64,000 nucleotides of DNA, from the NCBI RefSeq assembly GCF_019402665.1, contig NZ_VSST01000019.1, positions 248,001 to 312,000 of the forward strand, given 5' to 3'. A program made the position numbers and the translations under genes. Shown here piece after piece: positions 38,176-45,659 of this stretch. The notes below the pieces were generated by a model that was given only the letters and a program-made list of their open reading frames with translations, was not told the DNA's origin and made no database searches. This DNA comes from Bradyrhizobium canariense (GTDB taxonomy: Bacteria > Pseudomonadota > Alphaproteobacteria > Rhizobiales > Xanthobacteraceae). Within the stretch, counting starts at the first letter, position 1, and each line of letters begins with the position of its first letter.

Positions 38176-38943
38176 TCAGGCCGCCGAGGCGGGTTCGGGG
38201 CAATTGGTCAGCCGCGCCGGATTGCCGATTGCGGTGCAGCCCCGGGGCACGTCGCTCGTCACGATTGTGTCGGCGCCGATCTTGGCAAAATCGCCGATGC
38301 TGACGTTGCCGAGAATTGCGGCGCCGGAGCCGATGAAGACGCCGCGACCAATGCGAGGCGAGCGGGCCGGCAGTTCCGTGCCACGACCGATGCTGACGTT
38401 CTGAAGGATGGTGGCGTCGTCGCCGATCGCCACATCTGCACCGATCACGATGCCGGTGGCGTGGTCGAGATACACCGATGATCCCAGGCTCGCCGCCGGA
38501 TGAATGCTGACCTGCAGGACGTTGGAGGCCTCGTTCTGAAACAGCAGCGCCGCGTCGCGATAGTCGTGATGCCAGAGCCAGTTCGAGACGCGCCATGCCT
38601 GCAAGGCGACGTAGCCCTTGAAATGCAGCAGCGGCGCCAACAGTCCGGTGATGGCGGCATCGCGGAGAACAATGGCTTGTAAGTCGCAGCCGGCCACCTC
38701 GATCAGATCCGGCTGGCCATGGAAGGCGTCGCGGGAAAACGTCGTGAAGCGCTCGCGTTCGGCCGCGCTGTCGCCAAGCCGGCGTCCGATCAGATCGGAC
38801 AGTGCGGCGGTAAAATCGTCATGGACGAGGATGAGTCCGACAAGAGCCTTGCCGAATATGGGGTCGGCTGCCGCTGCGCGCTGCGCCTCGTCGCGGATCT
38901 CCTGCCAGAGGGCCTCGCTCGCCGTCATCGCCGCTTCCGCCAT
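38176..38943 (-). CDS. cysE: Serine O-acetyltransferase
   Basis: A 255-aa enzyme that acetylates L-serine for cysteine synthesis. N-terminal helical domain ~10-145, including FHGQPDLIEVAGCDLQAIVLRD and FKGYVALQAWRVSNWLW; left-handed beta-helix ~150-240 with VYLDHATGIVIGADVAIGDDATI, where the Asp-His pair is the catalytic base region, and hexapeptide repeats to the end. The usual GGTGK loop reads GRGTEL here, a difference near the active site. Single gene, convergent with DUF2231. Confidence 0.9.
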   Translation of the reverse strand: MAEAAMTASEALWQEIRDEAQRAAAADPIFGKALVGLILVHDDFTAALSDLIGRRLGDSAAERERFTTFSRDAFHGQPDLIEVAGCDLQAIVLRDAAITGLLAPLLHFKGYVALQAWRVSNWLWHHDYRDAALLFQNEASNVLQVSIHPAASLGSSVYLDHATGIVIGADVAIGDDATILQNVSIGRGTELPARSPRIGRGVFIGSGAAILGNVSIGDFAKIGADTIVTSDVPRGCTAIGNPARLTNCPEPASAA

Positions 38944-39260
38944 ACTTGCTGCCTGCGGTATTTTGACGCTTCCTTTTCACTGTCGGATATAAACCGTCGG
39001 CAGCCCGCGCGCCACGCACCCCGTGACGCTACGAGCTTGCATGCCAAGCGGCCTGGATCATATATAGGCCGTCGAGTTCGCGGTCGAAGCTATGGCCTCA
39101 GGTTGACTTTGCCGCGTGCGGCCGCCTTGGGCCAGGGTTGTCCAAGCACCTCGTTCAAGACCCCGCGGTGGTCCGCCATCGCCGGGTTTTTCGTACACAG
39201 CGGCCCTCAATGCTGCCGAAGCGAAACTCGAATCTCTGTCATCCAAGGTCACGCCAATAC
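38944..39260. other. 317-bp divergent region between cysE and the desaturase gene
   Basis: No gene recognised; a frame open from 39138 into the desaturase lacks family resemblance before 39261. AT-rich patches near 38955-38995 and 39058-39068 are plausible promoter parts for the two divergent genes. I see no clear operator. Confidence 0.4.
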
Positions 39261-40424
39261 ATGTCGCCCAACGCCCCCGCCGACGACCAACACGACGACA
39301 TCATGTATCCCTCCGCCCTGCCGTTCCTGCTGGTTCATCTCGGCTGCGTTGCCGCCATCTGGACCGGCATTACCTGGCAGGCCGTCGCGATCTGCGCCTC
39401 GCTGTATGTCGTGCGCATGTTTGCCATCGGAGCGGGCTACCACCGCTATTTCTCCCATCGGGCTTTTGCGACCGGCCGGGTGTTTCAGTTCATCCTGGCC
39501 TGGCTTGCGCAAAGCACCGCGCAAAAAAGCGTTTTGTGGTGGGCGGCCAAGCATCGACATCATCATCTGCATTCCGATACCGAGGACGACGTGCATTCGC
39601 CGCGTCACCGAGGCTTCCTCTATAGCCATCTCGGCTGGATTTTTTACCGGGAGCACGATGGCACCGACCTCGTGAAGGTCGGCGATTTCGCCGCCTATCC
39701 GGAGCTGATGTGGCTGCATCGCCTGGAACTCCTGCCGGCCGTGACGCTGGCTGCGCTCTGCTTCCTGGTTGGCGGATGGTCCGGTCTCGTCGTCGGCTTC
39801 CTGTGGAGCACCGTGCTGGTCTATCACGCGACCTTCTGTATCAATTCCCTCGCCCACGTGCATGGACGCAAGCGGTACGTGACCGGCGATGATTCCCGCA
39901 ACAATTGGCTGCTGGCCTTATTCACCCTCGGTGAGGGCTGGCACAACAATCATCACGCCTACCAGAGCAGCGTGCGGCAGGGTTTTCGCTGGTGGGAGAT
40001 CGACATCACCTATTACATCCTGAAGGCGCTGTCCTGGTTCGGCATCGTCTGGAACATGAAGTCGCCGCCCGAGCAGGTGCTGCGCAACGAGCAGCCGCTC
40101 GGCGCACGCGTCATCAACCGGGCGGCCCGCGAGCTTGCCGGACGGTTCGATGCGCAGACCCTGGCGCACGCGATCTCGTCGGCGCTACGCCGAGCCGATT
40201 TGGCCCAGTTGCAACTGCCGACGCTGCACGACATCCTCAGTCGCGCGCATGAAGGCGTCGATGCACTGACCCATCTGCATTTGCCGAAGATTCCCACCCG
40301 CGAGGAGTTTCTCACCGAGGCCAAGGCGATGTTCGCGCGAACGCGATCACTCAACGAGATCGTGGACTACGCCTACGAACACTTCCTGGAGTCGGTTCGC
40401 GCGCAGCTCGCCACGGCGCGCTGA
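39261..40424 (+). CDS. Acyl-CoA / fatty acid Delta9-type desaturase
   Basis: A 387-aa membrane di-iron enzyme that introduces a cis double bond into acyl chains. Three His boxes are present: HRYFSH (61-66), HRHHH (98-102) and HNNHH (228-232), in the order and spacing of stearoyl-CoA desaturases, with four hydrophobic helices around them. The last ~110 residues are a helical extension beyond the catalytic domain, seen in some relatives but of unknown role. The start at 39261 fits the conserved region best. A 15-bp tandem repeat follows the stop codon directly. Confidence 0.92.
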   Translation: MSPNAPADDQHDDIMYPSALPFLLVHLGCVAAIWTGITWQAVAICASLYVVRMFAIGAGYHRYFSHRAFATGRVFQFILAWLAQSTAQKSVLWWAAKHRHHHLHSDTEDDVHSPRHRGFLYSHLGWIFYREHDGTDLVKVGDFAAYPELMWLHRLELLPAVTLAALCFLVGGWSGLVVGFLWSTVLVYHATFCINSLAHVHGRKRYVTGDDSRNNWLLALFTLGEGWHNNHHAYQSSVRQGFRWWEIDITYYILKALSWFGIVWNMKSPPEQVLRNEQPLGARVINRAARELAGRFDAQTLAHAISSALRRADLAQLQLPTLHDILSRAHEGVDALTHLHLPKIPTREEFLTEAKAMFARTRSLNEIVDYAYEHFLESVRAQLATAR

Positions 40425-40469
40425 CCAAGTCTCTCCAGGCCAAGACTTTCCAGGCCAGGACATTTCCAG
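40425..40469. repeat. Three tandem copies of a 15-bp unit after the desaturase
   Basis: CCAAGTCTCTCCAGG, CCAAGACTTTCCAGG and CCAGGACATTTCCAG follow one another without gaps from the base after the stop codon. The first two differ at two positions; the third is more diverged. Confidence 0.7.
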
Positions 40470-40498
40470 ACGGTCGCGGCGGCCTGCCGCGCATTCCC

Positions 40499-40538
40499 AA
40501 AAACAAACCGCCCGCCTGCGGGTTGCGCAGGCGGGCGG
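40499..40538 (-). terminator. Rho-independent terminator after DUF2852 gene
   Basis: Perfect 13-bp inverted repeat (CCGCCCGCCTGCG, 40508-40520, and its complement, 40526-40538) around a 5-nt loop. On the minus strand it is followed by a T-rich run (complement of 40499-40507). It lies 75 bp past the DUF2852 stop; it may also block read-through from the desaturase side. Confidence 0.9.
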
Positions 40539-40613
40539 CTTGGGGCCATCAGGACTTTGGGGGCATGCGCCTGACGGCTTTGAGAAGCGTCAGTCTCGAG
40601 ATCAACCTTGAGA

Positions 40614-41099
40614 TCAACCCTGCTGCTGGTCGGTCGGCGGCGGGGTCGGGCGCGTCTTGTGTTGCGCCATGAACTGGTCGAACTCTTCCTTGTCCTTGGC
40701 GTGACGCAGACGGTCGAGGAAGTTCTTGAACTCGACTTGCTCTTCCTCGAGCCGCTGCAATGTCTCGGTGCGGTACTCGTCAAAGGCGCGGTTGCCGCTC
40801 GAGGGCGGGCCGAAGCCAAAGCCGAAACCGTGGCGCTCCATGCGGCCGCGCATACGGTCCATCTTGTACTGCATCCGCTCCATCTTGTTCTGCCAGCGAT
40901 CCTGGTTGCTCCAGCACGACATTCTTCTGCTCCCGAGTGTGAAAAAGAGAAGGGCAAGTCCGATCGGCCACCAGATGATGAAGCCGAGGATGGTCACGGC
41001 GATCCAGCCGGGATGCCAAGGCGTGTTGAGCATGTGGGGGCGCTCGTAGTGTTGGTCCGAAGGGCCGCGCCATCGATTGACATCAGCGGTGTAGGCCAT
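40614..41099 (-). CDS. DUF2852 family membrane protein
   Basis: A 161-aa protein. A short polar N-terminus leads to HPGWIAVTILGFIIWWPIGLALLFFTLGS, a membrane helix with the conserved Trp pair of DUF2852, then a long charged region: MERMQYKMDRMRGRMERHGFG and a coiled-coil-like QRLEEEQVEFKNFLDRLRHAKDKEEFDQF. The C-terminus is Gln/Pro-rich. Function unknown. GGAG before 41099 decides the start over the ATG at 41111. A perfect palindrome 35 bp upstream matches the operator at the start of the neighbouring TetR gene, so this gene is probably its target. Confidence 0.88.
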   Translation of the reverse strand: MAYTADVNRWRGPSDQHYERPHMLNTPWHPGWIAVTILGFIIWWPIGLALLFFTLGSRRMSCWSNQDRWQNKMERMQYKMDRMRGRMERHGFGFGFGPPSSGNRAFDEYRTETLQRLEEEQVEFKNFLDRLRHAKDKEEFDQFMAQHKTRPTPPPTDQQQG

Positions 41100-41133
41100 T
41101 TCCCTCTCCATGACGGCATCAGCGCCGTTGTGA

Positions 41134-41152
41134 ATGTAAATAACATTTACAT
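41134..41152. promoter_or_regulatory. TetR operator copy 1, before DUF2852 gene
   Basis: ATGTAAAT-AAC-ATTTACAT is a perfect palindrome with a 3-bp centre. It shares the pattern ATGTRAAYRACMTTTACAT (19 bp, 15 positions identical) with the site at 41959-41977. It lies 35 bp upstream of the DUF2852 start codon. Confidence 0.75.
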
Positions 41153-41219
41153 AGGTAGATCATCCCGCGATTTTGTCAAGCCGACCGCCTGACAGGGCGA
41201 GGCAATTATTTGGGTAACT

Positions 41220-41960
41220 TTATTTCGGCTTGCCCCAGGGACCACCGGGCGGCACGCCGGAACCGGAGGATGCCTCCGGTGGCACCGGCGGCGGCTCGGC
41301 GCTTTTCGCCGGAGGACGGCGATCGGTCGGGAAGCCGAGACCGCGGAGATAAATCAGCACCTCGGCTTCGAGCAGCTCGTCCGGCGACATCGGCAGCTTT
41401 CGACGCGCGGCATCGCCGCGGGAGAACAGCGAGGCCACGCCATGCGCCATCGACCAGATGTGCAGCGCCATCATCATCGCCGGAGGCCGCGGCGTGCCCG
41501 GCGGCGCCAGCGCGGCAAGCCGCTCCGCCGCGGCACGAATGACGTTGAAAGCACGCTCGCTAGCGGCCTGTAGCGCCGGATTGACATCCACCGGCACGCC
41601 CGATTCGAACATCGCGTTGTAGAACGCGGGCTCCTCGCGGGCGAAGGCGAGATAGGCCCTGCCGACACGCTCGAACGCCGTGACGGTGTCGGGCCGTCCG
41701 TCGTCCCAGGCCGCGGTCAGGCGCGATTCGAACTGCTCGAAACCGCGCTGCGCGATCGAGGACAGCAGTTCGTCACGGTCGCGAAAATGCCGGTACGGTG
41801 CCGCCGCACTGACGCCGGCCATGCGCGCGGCATCGGCAAAGGTGAAGCCGGCCGCGCCCTTCTCGGCGATCAATCCAAGGGCGGCCTGCAGCAGGGCTTC
41901 CTTCAGATTGCCGTGGTGATAGCCGCGCTCGGCGCGGCGCGTCTCCTTGCGCCAGCTCAT
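41220..41960 (-). CDS. TetR/AcrR family regulator, likely autoregulated repressor of DUF2852
   Basis: A 246-aa regulator. The helix-turn-helix covers residues ~15-65 (YHHGNLKEALLQAALGLIAEKGAAGFTFADAARMAGVSAAAPYRHFRDRDELL). A ligand-binding helical domain reaches ~210, and a Pro/Ser/Gly tail of ~35 residues ends in GPWGKPK. An operator-like palindrome covers the start codon and ribosome-binding region (41952-41984), and its 19-bp core recurs upstream of the DUF2852 gene, which lies downstream on the same strand. That suggests repression of both itself and DUF2852. The inducer is unknown. Confidence 0.9.
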   Translation of the reverse strand: MSWRKETRRAERGYHHGNLKEALLQAALGLIAEKGAAGFTFADAARMAGVSAAAPYRHFRDRDELLSSIAQRGFEQFESRLTAAWDDGRPDTVTAFERVGRAYLAFAREEPAFYNAMFESGVPVDVNPALQAASERAFNVIRAAAERLAALAPPGTPRPPAMMMALHIWSMAHGVASLFSRGDAARRKLPMSPDELLEAEVLIYLRGLGFPTDRRPPAKSAEPPPVPPEASSGSGVPPGGPWGKPK

Positions 41961-41984
41961 GTGAACGACCTTTACATGAGCTGG
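41952..41984. promoter_or_regulatory. TetR operator copy 2, at the TetR start codon
   Basis: An 11-bp inverted repeat (CCAGCTCATGT and its complement, 41952-41962 and 41974-41984) with an 11-bp spacer. Its core at 41959-41977 matches the DUF2852 operator. It covers the start codon and the AAGG ribosome-binding site, so binding could block both transcription and translation start regions. Confidence 0.7.
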
Positions 41985-42055
41985 GCAGGAAGGTCACTAG
42001 CGGCGACGGGTTGATCAGCCCGTATTCTCCCCGGTCCGGGGCAGCGGCCGAAGCC

Positions 42056-42418
42056 CTAGCCGCCAGGGATCGGCAGCACCGGCATGATCTCGACGCGTTC
42101 GCCGGGGAAGATCGTGAAGTGCGGGTGGTTTTCGAACATCTTCGCCGCGGCTTCGTGCGAGGCCGCACGCACCACGGTGAAGGCGCCCATCTCGTTGGCG
42201 ATGTCGGCGAGGCCCTTGCCGTCGACCTTCTTGGTCTTGCCGAGCGGCCCGCCCATGGCCTGGATCGCGCCTTGGTGCTTTTCGACCCAGCCCTTCCAGG
42301 CCGCCATGCCCTCCTGCTCCTTCGCCTTGCGCTCGGCCTCGGGCATCGCATCCCATGCGGCCCATTTGGAGCTGGTCTTGCTGCCGAGGAAAACGGCGAG
42401 ATAGGTATCGGTGCTCAT
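42056..42418 (-). CDS. YCII-related protein
   Basis: A 120-aa protein of the YCII-like fold: MSTDTYLAVFLGSKTSSKWAAWDAMPEAERKAKEQEGMAAWKGWVEKHQGA...GGPLGKTKKVDGKG, ending with a strand-rich HFTIFPGERVEIMPVLPI. It is a small alpha/beta ferredoxin-like protein of unknown biochemistry. AAGGAGAG precedes the start at 42418. It follows a DGPF-type YCII gene by 38 bp and should be in the same transcript, whose promoter carries the TGTCGG-N17-CGTC motif. Confidence 0.85.
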   Translation of the reverse strand: MSTDTYLAVFLGSKTSSKWAAWDAMPEAERKAKEQEGMAAWKGWVEKHQGAIQAMGGPLGKTKKVDGKGLADIANEMGAFTVVRAASHEAAAKMFENHPHFTIFPGERVEIMPVLPIPGG

Positions 42419-42456
42419 CGGTTCTCTCCTTTGCTGATGGATAGACAAAGCTGCGG

Positions 42457-42861
42457 CTATTTCTTGAGGTCGCCGAAACCGGCGGCGGCCTCCTGCACGT
42501 CAGGCGGAAAGTCGCTCATCTCCTGCACCTGACGGATCTCGATGATTTCGTTCGGTGCGGCCGGACACCGCCTGGCCCAGGCGATCGCCTCGGCACGCGA
42601 TGCAACCTCGATCATCCAGTACCCGCCCAGGACCTCCTTGGCCTCGGCGAACGGGCCATCGGTCACGATGGGCTTGCCGGCCGCAAACGAGACGCGCGCG
42701 CCCATCGAGGGCGGGTGCAGGCCGTCGAGCGTGATCAGCACGCCGGCGTCGTTCAGCACCTCGTTGTAGCGCATCATCGCAGCGACCCGCTCGGGATCGA
42801 GCTGAACGTCGGGCGCTGCGGTCTCGTAGCCGAGCGGGATCATCAGCATCATGAATCGCAT
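42457..42861 (-). CDS. DGPF/YCII family protein
   Basis: A 134-aa protein with the exact family motif DGPFAEAKEVLGGYW and an N-terminal MRFMMLMIPLGYE strand. DGPF proteins are the usual partners and targets of ECF42 sigma factors. Here the gene is not next to the sigma gene but about 3.9 kb further on the same strand, and it has the same candidate promoter motif at 42897-42923. First gene of a two-gene unit with another YCII protein. Enzymatic role unknown. Confidence 0.9.
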   Translation of the reverse strand: MRFMMLMIPLGYETAAPDVQLDPERVAAMMRYNEVLNDAGVLITLDGLHPPSMGARVSFAAGKPIVTDGPFAEAKEVLGGYWMIEVASRAEAIAWARRCPAAPNEIIEIRQVQEMSDFPPDVQEAAAGFGDLKK

Positions 42862-42896
42862 GGAGGTTCCTTGCTTGCTTAGTCGCCCTTACCCAA

Positions 42897-42923
42897 GACG
42901 AGCGAACCCTGACGGAACCGACA
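42897..42923 (-). promoter_or_regulatory. Putative ECF42 promoter of the YCII/DGPF pair
   Basis: On the minus strand TGTCGG (-35), 17 bp, then CGTC (-10), 35 bp before the start codon at 42861. Same boxes and spacing as the sites at 43337, 46675 and 48458; the base before CGTC is T in all four and TT or CT follows. Confidence 0.75.
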
Positions 42924-42939
42924 GCGTGGCGACAATTAT

Positions 42940-43305
42940 TTAGCGCGCCTGCGGCAGGAAACGCCCGTCCTGCCGGGCAGCGCCGAAATAAACCTCGATG
43001 CGGCGAACCTTGCCGCCGGCGAAGGTGAAGAACTCGGTGTTGCGAAAGCTCCTGCCATCTGTCGCCAGGCAGAGATAGGTGACGAAGGCCTCGTCACCTT
43101 GGACGACAATCCGCTCGATGTCGTGCCGCGCAATCCAGCCGGTGTCCCTCCAGCAACGCTCGAAATAGGCCGCCTTGTCGAGGTCCTCGTCGAACGGGCT
43201 GGTGAAGCGGAAATCGTCCGCCAACGCGTCGGCGACCCGTTGCCGGTCGTTGTCGAGATATGCGGCGAAAAGGTCTCGAATCAGGCGCTCGTGATCGTTG
43301 GACAT
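42940..43305 (-). CDS. SnoaL-like / nuclear transport factor 2 fold protein
   Basis: A 121-aa protein: MSNDHERLIRDLFAAYLDNDRQRVADALADDFRFTSPFDEDLDKAAYFERCW, then strands ending FFTFAGGKVRRIEVYFGA, the pattern of SnoaL-like and ketosteroid-isomerase-like proteins. Enzymatic activity cannot be predicted. AGGGAG precedes the start at 43305; a longer in-frame start at 43440 is disfavoured. Its promoter carries the same TGTCGG-N17-CGTC motif as the ECF42 operon, so it is probably in the same regulon. Divergent from an SDR gene. Confidence 0.87.
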   Translation of the reverse strand: MSNDHERLIRDLFAAYLDNDRQRVADALADDFRFTSPFDEDLDKAAYFERCWRDTGWIARHDIERIVVQGDEAFVTYLCLATDGRSFRNTEFFTFAGGKVRRIEVYFGAARQDGRFLPQAR

Positions 43306-43336
43306 TCCGGGTCTCCCTGGCAATGATCCCCTGGAA

Positions 43337-43363
43337 GACGATCCATCGAGGACCGTCCCGACA
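43337..43363 (-). promoter_or_regulatory. Putative ECF42 promoter of the SnoaL-like gene
   Basis: TGTCGG, 17 bp, CGTC on the minus strand, 31 bp before the start at 43305. Around the -10 the text GGATCGTCTT is identical to that at the sigma operon's own site. Confidence 0.75.
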
Positions 43364-43456
43364 TCGTGGCTTCGAGTTAAGGCCTTCCTCGTCGGAACGA
43401 AAGCGAAGTAAAAGAGGCTCGCGCTCGCGCGATCTTTCATAAGGACCGATCAGCCA

Positions 43457-44245
43457 ATGCCCCCTACCCCGCACCGCGTTGCCCTCGTCACCGGAGCCGC
43501 GCGTGGCATCGGGCTTGCGACCGCGAAGAAGTTTTTGACCGAGGGCTGGCGGGTTGCGTTGCTCGACATCGAGGGCGAGCTGCTCGGCCGCGCGGTCGCC
43601 GAGATCGGCCGGGACGAGGCCACGCTGGCGCTGACCTGCGACGTCTCGGACGCAGCCGCGGTTGCCGCCGCGATGATGTCGGTCGAAAGGCGGTTCGGCC
43701 GGCTCGACGCGCTCGTCAACAATGCCGGCATTGCCGTGTTCGCGCCGCTGATGGAGACGTCGGAGACCGATTGGCGGCGCGTGCTCGAGGTCAACCTCAC
43801 CGGCCCGTTTCTCTGCACCAAGGCGGCGGTGCCGCTGATGCGCGACGGCAATGGCGGCGCCATCGTCAACATCACCTCGATCTCGGCGGTGCGCGCCTCG
43901 ACGCTGCGCTCGGCCTACGGCACCAGCAAGGCGGGCCTCGCGCACCTCACCAAGCAGCTCGCGGTCGAGCTTGCGTCCTTCAACATCCGCGTCAACGCGG
44001 TCGCACCGGGACCGGTCGACACCGCGATGGCGAAGCAGGTGCACACCAGGGAGATCCGCGCCGACTACCATGACGCCATCCCGCTCAACCGCTACGGCCT
44101 GGAAGAGGAACTCGCCGAAGCGATCTACTTCCTGTGCTCGGAACGATCCAGCTACATCACCGGACAAATTTTGGCCGTCGATGGCGGCTTCGATGCGGCG
44201 GGCATCGGCCTGCCGACGCTGCGCGGCGAACGGCGGAACGGGTAG
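43457..44245 (+). CDS. Short-chain dehydrogenase/reductase
   Basis: A 262-aa SDR oxidoreductase. NAD(P)-binding TGAARGIG near residues 12-19, NNAGIAVF, catalytic Ser in NITSISAV and YGTSK (Tyr-x3-Lys), and a C-terminal SSYITGQILAVDGGF typical of classical SDRs of the 3-oxoacyl reductase type. Substrate unknown. Divergent from the SnoaL-like gene; no shared promoter motif on this side. Confidence 0.9.
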   Translation: MPPTPHRVALVTGAARGIGLATAKKFLTEGWRVALLDIEGELLGRAVAEIGRDEATLALTCDVSDAAAVAAAMMSVERRFGRLDALVNNAGIAVFAPLMETSETDWRRVLEVNLTGPFLCTKAAVPLMRDGNGGAIVNITSISAVRASTLRSAYGTSKAGLAHLTKQLAVELASFNIRVNAVAPGPVDTAMAKQVHTREIRADYHDAIPLNRYGLEEELAEAIYFLCSERSSYITGQILAVDGGFDAAGIGLPTLRGERRNG

Positions 44246-44251
44246 GCACGG

Positions 44252-44305
44252 CGTAGGTTGGCCTAGCGAAGCGTCACCCACCTCTTCTCGTCGGCCAATC
44301 CTACG
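44252..44305. repeat. Imperfect inverted repeat (dispersed-repeat-like) after SDR gene
   Basis: CGTAGGTTGGCC (44252-44263) faces GGCCAATCCTACG (44293-44305), with AGCGAAGCGTCACCCACC between. The text resembles the GTAGGGTGGGC...AGCGAAGCG repeats I recall from Bradyrhizobium genomes, in degenerate form. Confidence 0.5.
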
Positions 44306-44327
44306 GACTCGAATTCGCGGAGGCTTC

Positions 44328-44765
44328 ATGCGACGCGTCACCTTCCTCAGGGCTTTGATGCTCGTATCCGCGCTGCTCGCCGCCACGCCTGCCTTGGCCG
44401 AAATCCGCATCATCCAGTCGCCCGGTGGACAGGTCGGGCCGTTCCTCGATTTGTTCGAGAAGGTGCGCGAGAGCGGCGAGCGCGTGGTGATCGACGGTCC
44501 CTGCCTGTCCGCCTGCACGCTGGTGCTGAGCATCGTGCCGGGCGAGCGGATATGCGTCACCAAGCGTGCCGTGCTTGGCTTTCATGCGGCGCGCTCGGTC
44601 GACCGGCGCGGACGCTTCTACGCCGAGCCGGAAGCATCCGATGCGGTGCTTGCGGCCTATCCCGGCCCGGTGCGCGACTGGATCAGCCGCCGCGGCGGCC
44701 TCTCGTCGCGGTTGCTTCTGCTGAAGGGACGCGACCTCGCCGCGATCTATCCGCGCTGCGGGTGA
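44328..44765 (+). CDS. Small secreted ClpP-fold-like protein
   Basis: 145 aa with a signal peptide (MRRVTFLRALMLVSALLAATPALAE). The mature part has SPGGQVGPFLDLFEKV (residues 31-46), then DGPCLSACTLVL with Ser61 and LGFHAARS with His86. The SPGG loop and 25-residue spacing from Ser to His match ClpP (E. coli Ser97/His122 numbering), so this may be a periplasmic serine-hydrolase relative. Cys59 and Cys63 flank the Ser. No acidic third residue can be assigned. GGAGG precedes the ATG. Single gene. Confidence 0.7.
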   Translation: MRRVTFLRALMLVSALLAATPALAEIRIIQSPGGQVGPFLDLFEKVRESGERVVIDGPCLSACTLVLSIVPGERICVTKRAVLGFHAARSVDRRGRFYAEPEASDAVLAAYPGPVRDWISRRGGLSSRLLLLKGRDLAAIYPRCG

Positions 44766-44820
44766 CGATCAGCGGACGCAAGCGCCCGCCAAATCGCGCC
44801 GGTCACCTGCTTCGTGAGGC

Positions 44821-44913
44821 CTAATAAAAACTCTGGATCAGCTGGGCCAATTCCATGCTCGCGCAGATGAGCATACCCCAAAGTGCAAAGTTGATCTGCA
44901 GCGCCGCCGCCAT
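44821..44913 (-). CDS. Small hydrophobic protein (30 aa)
   Basis: A very short frame of 31 codons preceded by AAGGGGAG eight bases before the ATG. The product starts MAAALQINFALWGMLICASM and ends LAQLIQSFY; it is hydrophobic over most of its length and could form one membrane helix. No family recognised. The strong ribosome-binding site and composition favour a real small gene, but there is no direct support. Confidence 0.5.
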   Translation of the reverse strand: MAAALQINFALWGMLICASMELAQLIQSFY

Positions 44914-45198
44914 CGGTCGCTCCCCTTCCAAGTCCGCCCGCCCCAGTTTTTAGAGTTTATGACGAAATAAATAACGATTCTGCCCCGGAGTTCACAGCCT
45001 AATATTGCGCCAGTTGTTGTGCGATGCGGTCCGCATCATTTCACGAAGCGGCCTCACTGCTCTCGCAATGTGGTGCGACACTAAAATTCATATTCGGCCG
45101 TGTCGGCCAGGCGTTTCCCTTAGGTTCCATTTGAGCGGTGCGACGCAAGCTTCGGCAAGCGAATTTGGCGCGTCGCATACAACACCCAAGGGTTCGGC
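44914..45198. other. Intergenic region upstream of the small lipoprotein gene
   Basis: 285 bp. AT-rich at 44948-45010, likely the promoter of the small hydrophobic gene on the minus strand. TGCGACGC near 45139 and GCGTCGCA near 45172 are inverted 8-bp arms. No gene seen. Confidence 0.35.
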
Positions 45199-45552
45199 AT
45201 GATGCGACACGGCTTTGTCTTGCTCACGTTTTGCGCAACGCTCATGGGATGCGTGGTCGCGCCTGCGCAGGAACGCCGTCCGATCGCATGGGACGGCCTC
45301 GGTCAGGATCCGAACCGTCCCTACGTCATCAAGCGTCGCGTGGCGACCCAAGCTCCCGCGGCGAGTGATCCGAATCAGGAGCGAGAAAGAGTCCTCGGCA
45401 CCTTGCGCCCGTACTCCGCGGCGTGGTGGGCAATCCATGACGAAATCGAAGCGGAGAATGACAAGCAGCTCGGGACAAAGCTCGTGATCTGTCCGCGCTG
45501 CGTTCCCTCCTCGCAACCACCGAGCAATGACGTGACCGGATCGATCCGCTGA
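45199..45552 (+). CDS. Small putative lipoprotein
   Basis: 117 aa. The N-terminus MMRHGFVLLTFCATLMGCVV is a lipoprotein signal with lipobox LMGC (lipid-modified Cys18). The mature part is polar with a Cys-x2-Cys (CPRC) near the end and a Pro/Ser-rich tail. AAGGG precedes the start; the second Met is an alternative. No family recognised. Confidence 0.65.
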   Translation: MMRHGFVLLTFCATLMGCVVAPAQERRPIAWDGLGQDPNRPYVIKRRVATQAPAASDPNQERERVLGTLRPYSAAWWAIHDEIEAENDKQLGTKLVICPRCVPSSQPPSNDVTGSIR

Positions 45553-45598
45553 GAGCGGCACGCGGTCGATCGGCACATCACGCAACGTCTCATGCGCG

Positions 45599-45626
45599 CC
45601 CCTCTCCGCATCGTCAGGGAGAGGGG
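45599..45626. terminator. Hairpin between convergent genes
   Basis: CCCCTCTCC (45599-45607) and GGAGAGGGG (45618-45626) are perfect arms around a 10-nt loop, between the convergent lipoprotein and VOC genes. There is no T-run on either side, so it may be a dispersed palindrome rather than a true terminator. Confidence 0.5.
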
Positions 45627-45659
45627 ATCGCCGCTTGGCGCGTCAAGCGATCGCGGCTG

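Noticed and set aside
38976..39000. TGTCGG...CGTC upstream of the desaturase as a further ECF42 promoter
   Set aside because: Spacing is 8 bp, not 17, and it is far from the start codon.
45100..45130. TGTCGG before the small lipoprotein gene as an ECF42 promoter
   Set aside because: No CGTC at the right distance (GTTC instead).
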